32,409 nucleotides of DNA from Lachnospiraceae bacterium (GCA_016287095.1 JAEEVK010000026.1:1-32409), one strand, 5' to 3'; counted from the stretch's first letter, positions 1 through 7,349 are shown. Numbers and translations: made by a program. The notes: generated by a model from the sequence alone, not told the origin.

Positions 1-1
1 G

Positions 2-94
2 GTAACTGCAAAGGGTGACGGAACATGTGTTATTTACGTATATGCACAGAACGGATACGCTGAAAAGCTTTTAGTGACTGTTGGGGTAGGGTGA
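2..94 (+). CDS. C-terminal end of a bacterial Ig-like (BIG2-type) repeat protein, partial
   Basis: An open frame runs in from the left edge and stops with TGA at 92-94. The 30 visible residues (VTAKGDGTCVIYVYAQNGYA and onward) look like the last beta strands of a BIG2-type Ig-like domain, in which a 'TAKGxGTCxIYVYAxNG' turn is typical. Such domains are common in secreted or cell-surface proteins of Clostridia. The rest of the protein lies outside the window, so its role cannot be given. The stop lies 53 bases before the start chosen for the next gene. Confidence 0.6.
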   Translation, partial: VTAKGDGTCVIYVYAQNGYAEKLLVTVGVG

Positions 95-147
95 TCTATG
101 GATATAGTTTATATTTGTTTGATCATAATAAAGGATGGAGGTCTAAA

Positions 148-1200
148 ATGTTAAAGTCCGTAAACAGATTTTTGAGAGTAATATGTATACCTGTGATAGC
201 TTTACTGATCGTATTTGTTCTGCTGTTTCCGCGGAATGACGCGAACGCGGCGGATGATGTAATAACGGTAGGAAGACCTAAGATCTCGGTCAGCGTAAGC
301 GGTGATTCTGTTATAGTTACAATAAAAAAGACATCAAACGCTGAAGGTTACCTGATCTATTCAAAAGCGGAAGAGGATTTGGAATATGAGTTTGTCGGTA
401 AGCTTGAGAAGGATGGTACCGTGAAGAGAAGATATACCTTTAATGGTTTAAGTAAAGGCAATTACTATGTAAAGGTTAAGGCGTACAGCGGTACTGCAGC
501 TTCAAGATACAGTAAAGCAAAGAAGGCTGTTATCACATCAGATGCCGAATATAAGTATTCCGATGATTCATCGGATTTTGTGTTGCTGACGGAGGCTGTA
601 CCCGACGCTATCCTTGAGATCAGATATTATTCCACGTATAACTTTATAGGTGACAGGATAGACGGTTATGAAGAACCTCTTGCTTTCATTACAAAGGACG
701 CGGGCTTAGCCTTGAAGAAAGTAAGCGATGAACTGAAGGGCATGGGTTACAGATTGAAGATATTTGATGCGTACAGACCGCAGAAGGCAGTTACACATTT
801 TATGAACTGGGCGCTTGATTTTGAAGATGTACGCATGAAAGAATATTTTTATCCGGATCTGGAGAAGGATGTGCTTTTCCCACTGGGGTATATAGACGCT
901 CACTCAGGTCACAGCCGCGGAAGCACAGTGGACCTTACTCTTTTTGACATGAAAACAGAAAAAGAGGTCGATATGGGCGGCACCTTCGATCATTTCGGAG
1001 AATTAAGCCACCCGGATTATAAGGATATAACTGAAGAGCAGTATAATAACCGTATGCTCCTGCGTGAAGTTATGATAAAGCACGGATTTAAACCATTGGC
1101 GGAGGAATGGTGGCATTTCACGCTTGCCGATGAACCATATCCGGATACATATTTTACATTTCCTGTAAACAGTGACTGTCTGGCGTTATCAGTTGAATAG
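148..1200 (+). CDS. Secreted VanX-type D-Ala-D-Ala dipeptidase (peptidase M15D) with fibronectin-like domain
   Basis: This 350-residue protein belongs to the VanX/DdpX zinc dipeptidases, which cleave D-Ala-D-Ala dipeptide. The C-terminal half holds the M15 signature: a SGHSRGSTVDLTL motif with zinc ligands H255 and D262, and EWWH with catalytic E320 and zinc ligand H323. The segment near residue 160 (EIRYYSTYNFIGDRIDGYE) is also VanX-like. The N-terminus is a signal peptide with probable cleavage after ANA, followed by a fibronectin-III-like domain at about residues 35-110. A longer frame opens at 91, but ATG 148 has a GGAGG site 6 bases upstream and begins the signal peptide, so it is preferred. 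Classical VanX is cytoplasmic, whereas this one appears exported, which suggests wall turnover or nutrient release rather than vancomycin resistance. No vanH or vanA neighbour is present. Confidence 0.87.
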   Translation: MLKSVNRFLRVICIPVIALLIVFVLLFPRNDANAADDVITVGRPKISVSVSGDSVIVTIKKTSNAEGYLIYSKAEEDLEYEFVGKLEKDGTVKRRYTFNGLSKGNYYVKVKAYSGTAASRYSKAKKAVITSDAEYKYSDDSSDFVLLTEAVPDAILEIRYYSTYNFIGDRIDGYEEPLAFITKDAGLALKKVSDELKGMGYRLKIFDAYRPQKAVTHFMNWALDFEDVRMKEYFYPDLEKDVLFPLGYIDAHSGHSRGSTVDLTLFDMKTEKEVDMGGTFDHFGELSHPDYKDITEEQYNNRMLLREVMIKHGFKPLAEEWWHFTLADEPYPDTYFTFPVNSDCLALSVE

Positions 1201-1268
1201 TCTGCTTTATTCCGCCAGTCTGTATTTCTGTCCGTAAGCGGTATAGCTTTTTAATATGAATAATAAGA

Positions 1269-1303
1269 GGGGTTGCTTTAACGGCAACCCCTAATTTGTT
1301 TTT
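1269..1303 (+). terminator. Rho-independent terminator after the M15 dipeptidase gene
   Basis: An 8-base perfect stem, GGGGTTGC (1269-1276) with GCAACCCC (1284-1291), is followed by TAATTTGTTTTT. It lies 69 bases after the dipeptidase stop and would end that transcript. Confidence 0.8.
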
Positions 1304-1346
1304 GATATAATATAAAACAATAATAATCAGGAGATATAAAAAATGC

Positions 1347-1375
1347 TTGCATTTATAAAACAAATGTTGTATAAT
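1347..1375 (+). promoter_or_regulatory. Sigma-A promoter for the T/E/P-rich lipoprotein gene
   Basis: TTGCAT at 1347-1352 and TATAAT at 1370-1375 are separated by exactly 17 bases. Transcription would start near 1382, about 60 bases before the lipoprotein ATG at 1443. Confidence 0.65.
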
Positions 1376-1377
1376 GC

Positions 1378-1412
1378 GTCGGACGTTGTTAGAAAACGTC
1401 CGGCATTTTTTT
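1378..1412 (+). terminator. Strong hairpin with T-tract immediately at the predicted transcript start
   Basis: GTCGGACGTT (1378-1387) pairs with AACGTCCGGC (1395-1404), with one G-T pair and a 7-base loop, followed by ATTTTTTTG. It looks like an intrinsic terminator, yet it sits directly behind the 1347-1375 promoter. It could be a second terminator for the upstream gene, a 5' stabilising hairpin or an attenuator of the lipoprotein mRNA. The sequence alone does not decide between these. Confidence 0.6.
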
Positions 1413-1442
1413 GCCAATGTTTAAAGAGGAAAGGAAAAAGAG

Positions 1443-2504
1443 ATGAAAAAGAGATTGTTTAAGTTACTTGCAGTTATGATGTGCATGATGCTTGTACTTA
1501 GCGCCTGCAGCAAGGATGAGCCTGCTAAGGAAGAGCCCACATCTACAGAAGCACCTACAGAAAAAGTTACTGAAGCTGTAACAGAAGCAGTTACAGAGGC
1601 AGTTACCGAAGCTCCTACAGCTGAGCCTACCGAGGAGCCTACAGCTGAACCCACAGCTGAGCCTACTGAGGAGCCCACAGCAGAGCCTACCGAAGAGCCT
1701 ACAGAAGAGCCCACAGCAGAACCTACTGAGGAGCCCACAGATGTAGATGGCGGTGATGTAATTGATATCCCTGCAGATGGTAAGGAGTTCACACAGGAAG
1801 ATATTGCTGAATTAGCTGAGTTACTCAAGAATTTATCTCCTGAGAGATCATACACCTACATGGATATTCAGATGACCATGGAAGCTGCAGGTCAGACTAT
1901 GGATGTTTATATGACCGATGAATTCTACAAGTTTGATAATGTTCAGCGTAGTATGAGTGTCAACAATATGCTTGGTGTTGATATGGCTATTGACAGCTAT
2001 ACTGTTGAAGATGAAAATGGTAACCTTACTTCATATGTAAGCTATGATAACGGTAACACCTGGATGAAGACCGAAGGTGGCGCAGCTACTGAACCTACAG
2101 TTATCGGAGATAATGCTGATAAGTTTGTTGAACAGTTACAGAACTGCTATATAACAGAAACTACAACCGGTTATACTGTAACAGGTCAGATGCAGGTTGA
2201 ATACCAGGAAGGCATGATGCTGCCTCTTAACTGTGAATTTTATCTTACTCCTGAAGGTGCTGTTTCAGGTTACAGAGTTTCACTTTTAGAGAACTATGAG
2301 GGCGAAGAGAGTGGCACAAAGTATACAGTGACCAAGTTTGATGTTGAGTTTGAGGCTGATTGTGCTGAATTTGAGATCCCCGAAGCTGCACTTAACGCAG
2401 GGGATATGAACGAGGCTGATTTATCCGGCCTTCTCGGTGGTCTTGGTCTTGATGAAGTCGTTGAAGAAGCTACTGAGGATGTAACTGAGGAAGTTGCCGA
2501 ATAA
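1443..2504 (+). CDS. Lipoprotein with T/E/P repeat linker and a C-terminal LolA/DUF6612-like domain
   Basis: This 353-residue lipoprotein has a basic start (MKKRLFK), a hydrophobic stretch and the lipobox LSAC with the lipidated cysteine at about residue 22. It is therefore expected to be anchored on the outer face of the membrane. Residues of about 28-100 form a low-complexity linker of TEAV and AEPTEEPT units, probably a wall-spanning spacer. The rest (about 110-330) is a beta-rich domain that resembles the DUF6612/LolA-like lipoproteins of Firmicutes. The protein ends in a short acidic TEDVTEEVAE tail. The start follows an AGAGGAAAGG site. The function is unknown, and the domain assignment rests on overall pattern, not on catalytic residues. 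It is monocistronic, with its own promoter and terminator. Confidence 0.8.
   Translation: MKKRLFKLLAVMMCMMLVLSACSKDEPAKEEPTSTEAPTEKVTEAVTEAVTEAVTEAPTAEPTEEPTAEPTAEPTEEPTAEPTEEPTEEPTAEPTEEPTDVDGGDVIDIPADGKEFTQEDIAELAELLKNLSPERSYTYMDIQMTMEAAGQTMDVYMTDEFYKFDNVQRSMSVNNMLGVDMAIDSYTVEDENGNLTSYVSYDNGNTWMKTEGGAATEPTVIGDNADKFVEQLQNCYITETTTGYTVTGQMQVEYQEGMMLPLNCEFYLTPEGAVSGYRVSLLENYEGEESGTKYTVTKFDVEFEADCAEFEIPEAALNAGDMNEADLSGLLGGLGLDEVVEEATEDVTEEVAE
1540..1740 (+). repeat. In-frame tandem low-complexity coding repeat (TEAV / AEPTEEPT units)
   Basis: The linker is built from near-identical 12- and 24-base units such as acagctgagcctaccgagga and its variants. Three copies of a 12-base gtaacagaagc-type unit come first, followed by several copies of the AEPTEEPT unit. 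All units keep the frame, so copy-number changes would lengthen or shorten the linker without breaking the gene. The antisense frame is also open over this stretch, but only because of the repeat. Confidence 0.75.
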
Positions 2505-2552
2505 GATATCCAATAAATATTTTATAAGTTATCACATTTTAATAAGCTAATG

Positions 2553-2593
2553 AAAGACGGTATTTTGATGAAAAGTCAAGATACCGTCTTTTT
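2553..2593 (+). terminator. Rho-independent terminator after the T/E/P-rich lipoprotein gene
   Basis: AAAGACGGTAT (2553-2563) pairs with ATACCGTCTTT (2581-2591), with an inner extension TTGA/TCAA, and ends in a TTTTT run. It lies about 50 bases after the stop at 2504. Confidence 0.85.
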
Positions 2594-2600
2594 GTGATGG

Positions 2601-2628
2601 TTGACAAAATATATGTATTTGATATAAT
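2601..2628 (+). promoter_or_regulatory. Sigma-A promoter for the DUF3783 gene
   Basis: Consensus TTGACA at 2601-2606 and TATAAT at 2623-2628 are 16 bases apart. The start site would be near 2635, upstream of the palindromic-repeat fragment and the DUF3783 gene. Confidence 0.75.
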
Positions 2629-2683
2629 GCATCTATGGTGAAGTGGATAACAAGATTATAATGACTATATACAGAATTTGTGG

Positions 2684-2715
2684 TTTTGTCATCCTAAACG
2701 AAGTGAAGGATCTTT
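2684..2715 (+). repeat. Half copy of the interspersed palindromic element (copy A)
   Basis: TTTTGTCATCCTAAACGAAG and the following GTGAAGGATCT match the left arm of the elements at 9868-9927 and 25083-25143. The right inverted arm is missing. Translated in the frame of the next gene, it gives a HPKRSEGS-type peptide that does not belong to the DUF3783 family. The element therefore explains an apparent N-terminal extension, and its AAGGA may supply the nearest ribosome binding site. Confidence 0.65.
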
Positions 2716-2722
2716 AATTACA

Positions 2723-3112
2723 ATGAAAACAATATATCTTAATGTTTTAGGTGAGAATAAAAAGAATGATATCCTGCTGGTCTGTCAGAGGCTTGGAGTT
2801 AAGGTGGAAAATATTGGCAGTGATAGTTTAAATAAAACATTGCTTAATATTTTTGCCGGTAATAAAGTAAACAATTTGAATAACATCGAAGCATTTAATT
2901 CACAGGGCAGTAAAAAAGCACCGGCATTATATAATCTACCCGAGTTTATGATATTTAACGGATTTGCGGATGAGGAGCTGGATGAGTTTTTACATGCTTA
3001 CAGAGCAGCCGGCATCCCTAAGATACAGTTAAAAGCAGTTGTTACGCCTTTTAATATCGGGTGGACACTGTATGAATTAATTGAACATCTGAAGGAAGAA
3101 GCGAATATTTAA
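2723..3112 (+). CDS. DUF3783 domain protein
   Basis: This 129-residue protein has a C-terminal half (PEFMIFNGFADEELDEFLHA through TPFNIGWTLYELIEHL, about residues 73-123) that matches the DUF3783 family. DUF3783 proteins are small, cytoplasmic and common in Clostridia, and their function is not known. The N-terminal half is variable and looks like a degenerate Rossmann-like unit. A frame is open from 2678, but its first 15 residues come from an interspersed repeat, so ATG 2723 is chosen. The only visible ribosome binding site, AAGGA at 2706-2710, lies 12 bases upstream, which is long. queA follows after 59 bases. Confidence 0.75.
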   Translation: MKTIYLNVLGENKKNDILLVCQRLGVKVENIGSDSLNKTLLNIFAGNKVNNLNNIEAFNSQGSKKAPALYNLPEFMIFNGFADEELDEFLHAYRAAGIPKIQLKAVVTPFNIGWTLYELIEHLKEEANI

Positions 3113-3115
3113 TCT

Positions 3116-3144
3116 TTGAAAAATTAAACGGATAAAGATAATAT
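3116..3144 (+). promoter_or_regulatory. Possible promoter for queA
   Basis: TTGAAA at 3116-3121 and TAATAT at 3139-3144 have 17-base spacing. The match is moderate in AT-rich sequence. It could give queA expression independent of the DUF3783 gene. Confidence 0.4.
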
Positions 3145-3171
3145 TATCTGTTTATAGATGGAGATAGTACC

Positions 3172-4260
3172 ATGGAGAATACAGAACTTAGAAAATCGGA
3201 TTTTTATTATGATCTGCCTCAAGAGCTGATAGCTCAGGATCCTCTGGAGAACAGGTCTTCTTCAAGACTTTTAGTGCTTGATAAAAATACGGGTGAGTTT
3301 AAGCATGAGCATTTTGCAAATATTGTAAACTATTTACATAAGGGTGACTGTCTGGTTATCAATAACACAAAGGTTATCCCTGCAAGGCTTATAGGTGAGC
3401 GAATAGTAGATGAGACAGAGACCAGAAAAGGTTTTGAAGCTCCAAAAGCAGGTGCTGCGATTGAAGTATTTCTTTTGAAACGTCTTGAAGCTGACCTGTG
3501 GGAGACCATCGTAAAGCCTGGGAAAAAGTTGAGAGAGGGAGCAAAAGTCAGCTTTGGTAACGGTGAGCTGACAGGTGTGATCGAAGAAGTAAAGCCTGAC
3601 GGAAACAGACTGGTTAGTTTTAAGTTTGAGGGTATATTTGAAGAGGTATTGGACAGGCTGGGTGAGATGCCTCTGCCTCCCTATATAACACATGAGTTAA
3701 AGGACAGAAACAGATATCAGACAGTTTATGCAAAGCATGAGGGCTCGGTGGCGGCCCCTACTGCCGGACTGCATTTTACAAAGGAACTGTTGGAGTCCAT
3801 CAAGCAGATGGGTGTGGATATAGCTGAGGTTACTCTGCATGTAGGACTTGGTACTTTCCGTCCTGTAAAGGAAGATAATATCCTAAACCACCATATGCAT
3901 AGCGAGTTTTATATCGTGGATCAGGAGGCGGCCGACAAGATAAATAACTGTAAGAAAAACGGCGGCAGAGTGATTTGTGTTGGTACCACTTCATGTCGTA
4001 CCATAGAGTCTGCAGCAGATGATAATGGAATGGTAATCCCCGGTAGTGCAGACACGGAGATATTTATTTATCCCGGATATAAGTTTAAGGTACTTGATTG
4101 CCTCATCACCAATTTCCATTTACCGGAATCAACATTGATCATGCTGGTCAGTGCCTTAGCCGGCAGGGATCATGTGCTTGCTGCATACTCGGAGGCAGTG
4201 AAGGAGAGATACAGATTCTTCTCATTCGGAGATGCAATGTTTATTACAGATAAAATCTAA
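3172..4260 (+). CDS. queA: S-adenosylmethionine:tRNA ribosyltransferase-isomerase QueA
   Basis: QueA transfers and rearranges the ribose of S-adenosylmethionine onto 7-aminomethyl-7-deazaguanine in tRNA, giving epoxyqueuosine at the wobble position. The protein has 362 residues, slightly longer than the usual 340-350. It carries family signatures throughout: [20 protein letters not shown] at the N-terminus, [12 protein letters not shown] near residue 62, [15 protein letters not shown] near 196, [10 protein letters not shown] near 225 and [19 protein letters not shown] near the C-terminus. The start ATG follows a GGAGA site. The extra length may come from an insert at about residues 83-95. No other queuosine genes are nearby; the next gene begins 11 bases later. 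Confidence 0.95.
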   Translation: MENTELRKSDFYYDLPQELIAQDPLENRSSSRLLVLDKNTGEFKHEHFANIVNYLHKGDCLVINNTKVIPARLIGERIVDETETRKGFEAPKAGAAIEVFLLKRLEADLWETIVKPGKKLREGAKVSFGNGELTGVIEEVKPDGNRLVSFKFEGIFEEVLDRLGEMPLPPYITHELKDRNRYQTVYAKHEGSVAAPTAGLHFTKELLESIKQMGVDIAEVTLHVGLGTFRPVKEDNILNHHMHSEFYIVDQEAADKINNCKKNGGRVICVGTTSCRTIESAADDNGMVIPGSADTEIFIYPGYKFKVLDCLITNFHLPESTLIMLVSALAGRDHVLAAYSEAVKERYRFFSFGDAMFITDKI

Positions 4261-4271
4261 TAGGAGACATT

Positions 4272-4808
4272 ATGATTATTTTAATTGGTGGAAGTTCCCA
4301 TGTCGGGAAGACTTATCTTGCTCAGAAGCTTATGGAAAAGTTGAAATACCCGTATCTGTCACTTGACCATCTGAAGATGATGTTCATCAGGGGAAGGCTG
4401 ACAGACCTGACAGTCGAGGATGATTATGAGATGAGGTATTTCCTTTGGCCGTATGCAGCTGAGCTTATAAAAACGGCTATTGAGAATGACCAGAATATGA
4501 TAGTCGAAGGCTGTTATATACCTTCTGAATGGCGTGAACAGTTTGATGAAACATACCTCAAGGACATAAAATGCTTTTTCATTACTATGTCAGAGCAGTA
4601 TTTGAGAGATAATTTCGATAGTGTGGTTGGTTTCGGAAGTGTCATCGAGAACAGGGGAGAAGAAGAGGTGGACCTCGAACGTTTGATAAACTGCAGCAAA
4701 GAGTTCAAATCAGAGGCTATGGAGTACGATATCCCGGTTATTGAGATAACGGATAAATATGATATTGAAGAAATGGTAACTAAGTCTCTTGAAATTATTG
4801 AAATGTAA
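4272..4808 (+). CDS. P-loop kinase-like protein (AAA/adenylate-kinase-like fold)
   Basis: The 178-residue protein begins with a Walker A loop, GGSSHVGKT at residues 6-14, followed by a core typical of small nucleoside or 2-phosphoglycerate kinase-like NTPases. An acidic YLSLDHLKMM segment at about residues 28-37 and VEGCYIPSEWR near 79 are in positions where these enzymes bind substrate and magnesium. The substrate cannot be told. The start follows a TAGGAGA site and lies 11 bases after queA, so the two are probably cotranscribed. The C-terminus is short and acidic, and no membrane segment is present. Confidence 0.65.
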   Translation: MIILIGGSSHVGKTYLAQKLMEKLKYPYLSLDHLKMMFIRGRLTDLTVEDDYEMRYFLWPYAAELIKTAIENDQNMIVEGCYIPSEWREQFDETYLKDIKCFFITMSEQYLRDNFDSVVGFGSVIENRGEEEVDLERLINCSKEFKSEAMEYDIPVIEITDKYDIEEMVTKSLEIIEM

Positions 4809-4894
4809 TTATATATTGATCAACTATCTTATTGTGTGTTTTTTGTTTTTATATTGATGGATTTAGATTGGTAAATTATTTCTACGGTAAAAAT

Positions 4895-6553
4895 ATGATA
4901 TGTAAACATAAAACAAAACTTAATAAAGTGATATTAGTAGGTTTTTTAAGCCTACTTTTTTCAGTTTTGTTTTTTTGTACTAAAGTGAATGCCGCTACGG
5001 ATATCCGTGTAGGGTTGAAGTCTACATATTTTGGGAAGAGCATTATCACGATATACAATACTGATATAAAAATGGGGTTTTGCATAAATGACTCTTTTAA
5101 GGCTGATTTAGAACTGAAATCTAAGGGCGGTTTTAGTTTTGAACCGGATAAGACAGAATACTATATCGATGGGAATGTGTATTCAAAGTATTCTGCAGCG
5201 TTGAAAAAGGCTGATGTTTATAAAGAGGCTTATGTTTGTTACGGTGGCAGGAGCAAATGGTTGGTCTATGTGAAGGATTCAAACTCCGATGGTGAGATAA
5301 ACGGTAAGGATATAAATGATACAAGTGTTGAAGCAAGTGGCAGTTATACAAAAGTGAACAGCAATGAAGTAGTCAGTATTTCTTTCGGCCGGCAGAAAAT
5401 ACTGATCGATGGCAAGGTGTCAGACGGTTATCCACAGTTCATAGGTGCCGGAAAAGAAAAGACGCTATCTCTCGGAAGTCGTAAATACAGAGGTCGCATA
5501 GAGATAGGGCGGTATGGTGCTGACAGTCTCAATGCTATAAATATCGTGAATATAGAAAGTTATTTGCTGGGAGTTGTTTCGTGTGAGATGAATTCAACCT
5601 GGCACAGTGAGGCGCAGAAGGCTCAGGCTGTGGCAGCACGAAGCTATTGCCTGGCTAATACAGGATTTAAAGCGGATTCGTATCTGAATAAGGGTTATGT
5701 AATAGTGGATACGGATGAGTCGCAGGTTTACGGCGGAGTAAACAAGGAAACTGAGATTTCCAGATATGCGGTACAGAACACACTAAAACAGGTATTACGA
5801 AGTAATGGTAAGATAGTACCGGCATACTTTTTCTCGACCAGTGGAGGTGCTACTGAGTTTTCTGCAGATATATGGGGTGGAAACAGTTCTGTGTTTATCG
5901 GAGTATTTGATGAATATGAGACAAATCCGGAGCGTGGACCATGGATTGTTAAGACAACATTTTCTGAACTGGGGTCCAAGTTGAAAAATAAGGGCTACAG
6001 TGTCAGCGGTATAAAGGATGTCTATCCGGAAATGCTTTCTGATTCCGGAAGAGTAAGCAGCATTAAAATAAAATATAACGGTGGCAGTCTTTCAATAAAG
6101 GGCTCGGTTATCAAGTCCATGTATGGGATGCACAGTACCAAGTTTAAGATCATCACTAAGGGGAGTGAGGATTATTCGGTGTATGTGAAGTATGCGGATG
6201 CAGAAGGTGTGAGCAACTCTGAAACGCAGGATAATGAGACAGAGAGAGGCTCTGGAAAGAATGCTGTAGGAAACGCAGAAGTCGGTACATCTGATATATA
6301 TGTTATATCAGGAAAGGGGCAGGTATCGAAGATAGCAGACAACACCGACCAGATGGTGGTTATTTCCTCGGACAATATGACAAACTTCCCGATTTCCGAG
6401 CCTGAAGATAATGAGATCTGGTTTCTGGGCATGGGCTGGGGACATGGCATCGGCATGAGCCAGTCCGGAGCATATGGACTGACACTAAAAGGATACAATT
6501 ACAAGGAAATATTAAAATACTACTACAATAATACGGAACTGGGAACTTATTGA
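4895..6553 (+). CDS. SpoIID/LytB-domain cell wall protein
   Basis: A protein of about 552 residues with a signal peptide (hydrophobic VILVGFLSLLFSVLFFCT, cleavage after VNA). The central SpoIID domain (about residues 205-425) contains IVNIESYLLGVVSCEMNS and AQKAQAVAARSYCLA, with the expected catalytic glutamate at E231. The C-terminus carries the conserved WGHGIGMSQSGAYGL motif at about residues 515-529. SpoIID enzymes are lytic transglycosylases that act on stem-peptide-free glycan; in sporulation they drive engulfment, while LytB-like members act elsewhere. About 75 residues of polar, low-complexity sequence separate the two conserved parts, and an extra N-terminal domain of about 170 residues includes a DSNSDGEINGKD dockerin-like calcium loop. 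The ribosome binding site is weak; a GTG at 4832 would also keep the frame, but ATG 4895 begins the signal peptide. Confidence 0.85.
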   Translation: MICKHKTKLNKVILVGFLSLLFSVLFFCTKVNAATDIRVGLKSTYFGKSIITIYNTDIKMGFCINDSFKADLELKSKGGFSFEPDKTEYYIDGNVYSKYSAALKKADVYKEAYVCYGGRSKWLVYVKDSNSDGEINGKDINDTSVEASGSYTKVNSNEVVSISFGRQKILIDGKVSDGYPQFIGAGKEKTLSLGSRKYRGRIEIGRYGADSLNAINIVNIESYLLGVVSCEMNSTWHSEAQKAQAVAARSYCLANTGFKADSYLNKGYVIVDTDESQVYGGVNKETEISRYAVQNTLKQVLRSNGKIVPAYFFSTSGGATEFSADIWGGNSSVFIGVFDEYETNPERGPWIVKTTFSELGSKLKNKGYSVSGIKDVYPEMLSDSGRVSSIKIKYNGGSLSIKGSVIKSMYGMHSTKFKIITKGSEDYSVYVKYADAEGVSNSETQDNETERGSGKNAVGNAEVGTSDIYVISGKGQVSKIADNTDQMVVISSDNMTNFPISEPEDNEIWFLGMGWGHGIGMSQSGAYGLTLKGYNYKEILKYYYNNTELGTY

Positions 6554-6623
6554 CACACAAATCTGCAATTAAGAATATTTATTGTGCATTTGATACGATT
6601 TATTTATCGCCAAATTTTGGTAA

Positions 6624-6629
6624 TATAAT
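6624..6629 (+). promoter_or_regulatory. Probable -10 element upstream of the zinc-ribbon gene
   Basis: TATAAT lies 40 bases before the ATG at 6669. The only -35 candidates (TATTTA at 6601 or TTTATC at 6603) are weak, so the assignment is tentative. Confidence 0.35.
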
Positions 6630-6668
6630 CACATCAAAGATAAATTTATAACGAAGGAGGTTTTGATC

Positions 6669-7079
6669 ATGTTTGTAAATTGCCCTAAGTGTCATGAATT
6701 GGTCAAAAAAGGTGCAGAAAAGTGTCCCTTTTGCGGCAGAGTCTTTAATGTGACGGATTTTGAGAATTTTGATAGAAGAGAAAAAGAACTTGAAGACGAC
6801 TATCAGAATGAGTTCGATGAGGAAGTAAGGTTCAGATCTAAAACAAGAGATATTTTCCTGATAGCAGCAATTGTTATTTGTGGAGCATTTTATGTTGTGG
6901 CGCTAACAACAGATATTATGCCGGATTTGTTCGTGGCCATTGTTTCCGTTGTAGTTGTGATTATGATAATTGTTATTTTTAAATCCAATGCTTTCAGATG
7001 CCCGAATTGTGGAAGGTATATAACCTCCAGAGGTGGCAGTGGTTCATATTGTAAATACTGTGGCGGTAGAATACGCTAA
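6669..7079 (+). CDS. Double zinc-ribbon membrane protein
   Basis: This 136-residue protein starts with a CPKCHELVKKGAEKCPFCG zinc ribbon (residues 5-23) and ends with a second one, CPNCGRYITSRGGSGSYCKYCG. Between them lie an acidic, charged stretch and two hydrophobic segments at about residues 60-100, which should form a membrane hairpin with both zinc ribbons on the cytoplasmic side. Proteins of this kind are frequent in Clostridia and have no assigned function. ATG 6669 is chosen because AAGGAGG (6654-6660) lies 8 bases before it. The gene is flanked by a promoter-like -10 and a terminator, so it is probably transcribed alone. Confidence 0.75.
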   Translation: MFVNCPKCHELVKKGAEKCPFCGRVFNVTDFENFDRREKELEDDYQNEFDEEVRFRSKTRDIFLIAAIVICGAFYVVALTTDIMPDLFVAIVSVVVVIMIIVIFKSNAFRCPNCGRYITSRGGSGSYCKYCGGRIR

Positions 7080-7081
7080 CC

Positions 7082-7120
7082 TTTAGCCATCGTGCAGTAG
7101 TACGGTGGCTAAAAATTTTT
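7082..7120 (+). terminator. Rho-independent terminator after the zinc-ribbon gene
   Basis: TTTAGCCATCGT (7082-7093) pairs with ACGGTGGCTAAA (7102-7113), with one T-G pair, followed by AATTTTT. It begins 3 bases after the stop codon. Confidence 0.85.
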
Positions 7121-7130
7121 AAAAAAGTTG

Positions 7131-7159
7131 TTGACAAAAGAATTCAAAATGATTATAAT
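7131..7159 (+). promoter_or_regulatory. Strong sigma-A promoter upstream of the small ORF and the acyl-CoA ligase
   Basis: TTGACA at 7131-7136 and TATAAT at 7154-7159 are separated by 17 bases, a full consensus promoter. Transcription would start near 7166, 281 bases before the ligase ATG, which leaves room for the small ORF at 7205 and a terminator-like hairpin at 7350. Confidence 0.85.
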
Positions 7160-7204
7160 CCATCTTAATTCGTTGATTGAACAAGGCTTTTGGAAGTTTA
7201 TTCA

Positions 7205-7318
7205 ATGAAAATGATTCGAAAGGTTCACAATACTATGATGAAACAGTCAAGTTTTGCAATCATTATAGGCATCATTATTAGCTTTATTATACGCAAGTAT
7301 GATAAGGTCGGTTTGTGA
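7205..7318 (+). CDS. Putative 37-residue hydrophobic peptide (small membrane protein)
   Basis: An open frame from ATG 7205 to TGA 7318 encodes 37 residues with a basic N-terminus (MKMIRKVHNTMMKQSS), one hydrophobic span (FAIIIGIIISFII) and a charged tail (RKYDKVGL). This is the layout of a single-pass membrane peptide. GGAAG at 7192-7196 lies 8 bases before the ATG. The frame sits between a consensus promoter (7131-7159) and a terminator-like hairpin (7350-7384), so it may form its own transcript. Small hydrophobic peptides of this design include type I toxins, membrane-complex subunits and leader peptides, and no family is recognised here. A chance ORF in the long leader of the ligase gene cannot be excluded. 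Confidence 0.45.
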   Translation: MKMIRKVHNTMMKQSSFAIIIGIIISFIIRKYDKVGL

Positions 7319-7349
7319 TGCTGTGGACTTGATTGATTAAAGCCTATAG

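Noticed and set aside
148-1200. Vancomycin resistance gene vanX
   Set aside because: Catalytic motifs match, but the protein is exported, has an FN3-like domain and lacks vanH/vanA neighbours, so a resistance role is not supported.
1343-1460. 39-codon ORF beginning at ATG 1343 after GGAGATAT
   Set aside because: It crosses a consensus promoter and a strong hairpin, and runs into the lipoprotein start in another frame. It is better explained as regulatory DNA.
1540-1740. Regularly spaced repeats that might suggest a CRISPR array
   Set aside because: The units are adjacent, lack unique spacers, and are coding in frame.
1421-1855. Minus-strand ORF of Ser/Val/Gly-Ser repeats
   Set aside because: It is the antisense reading of the T/E/P repeat tract; the low-complexity sequence removes stops. 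It has no ribosome binding site and the plus-strand gene has a clear lipobox.
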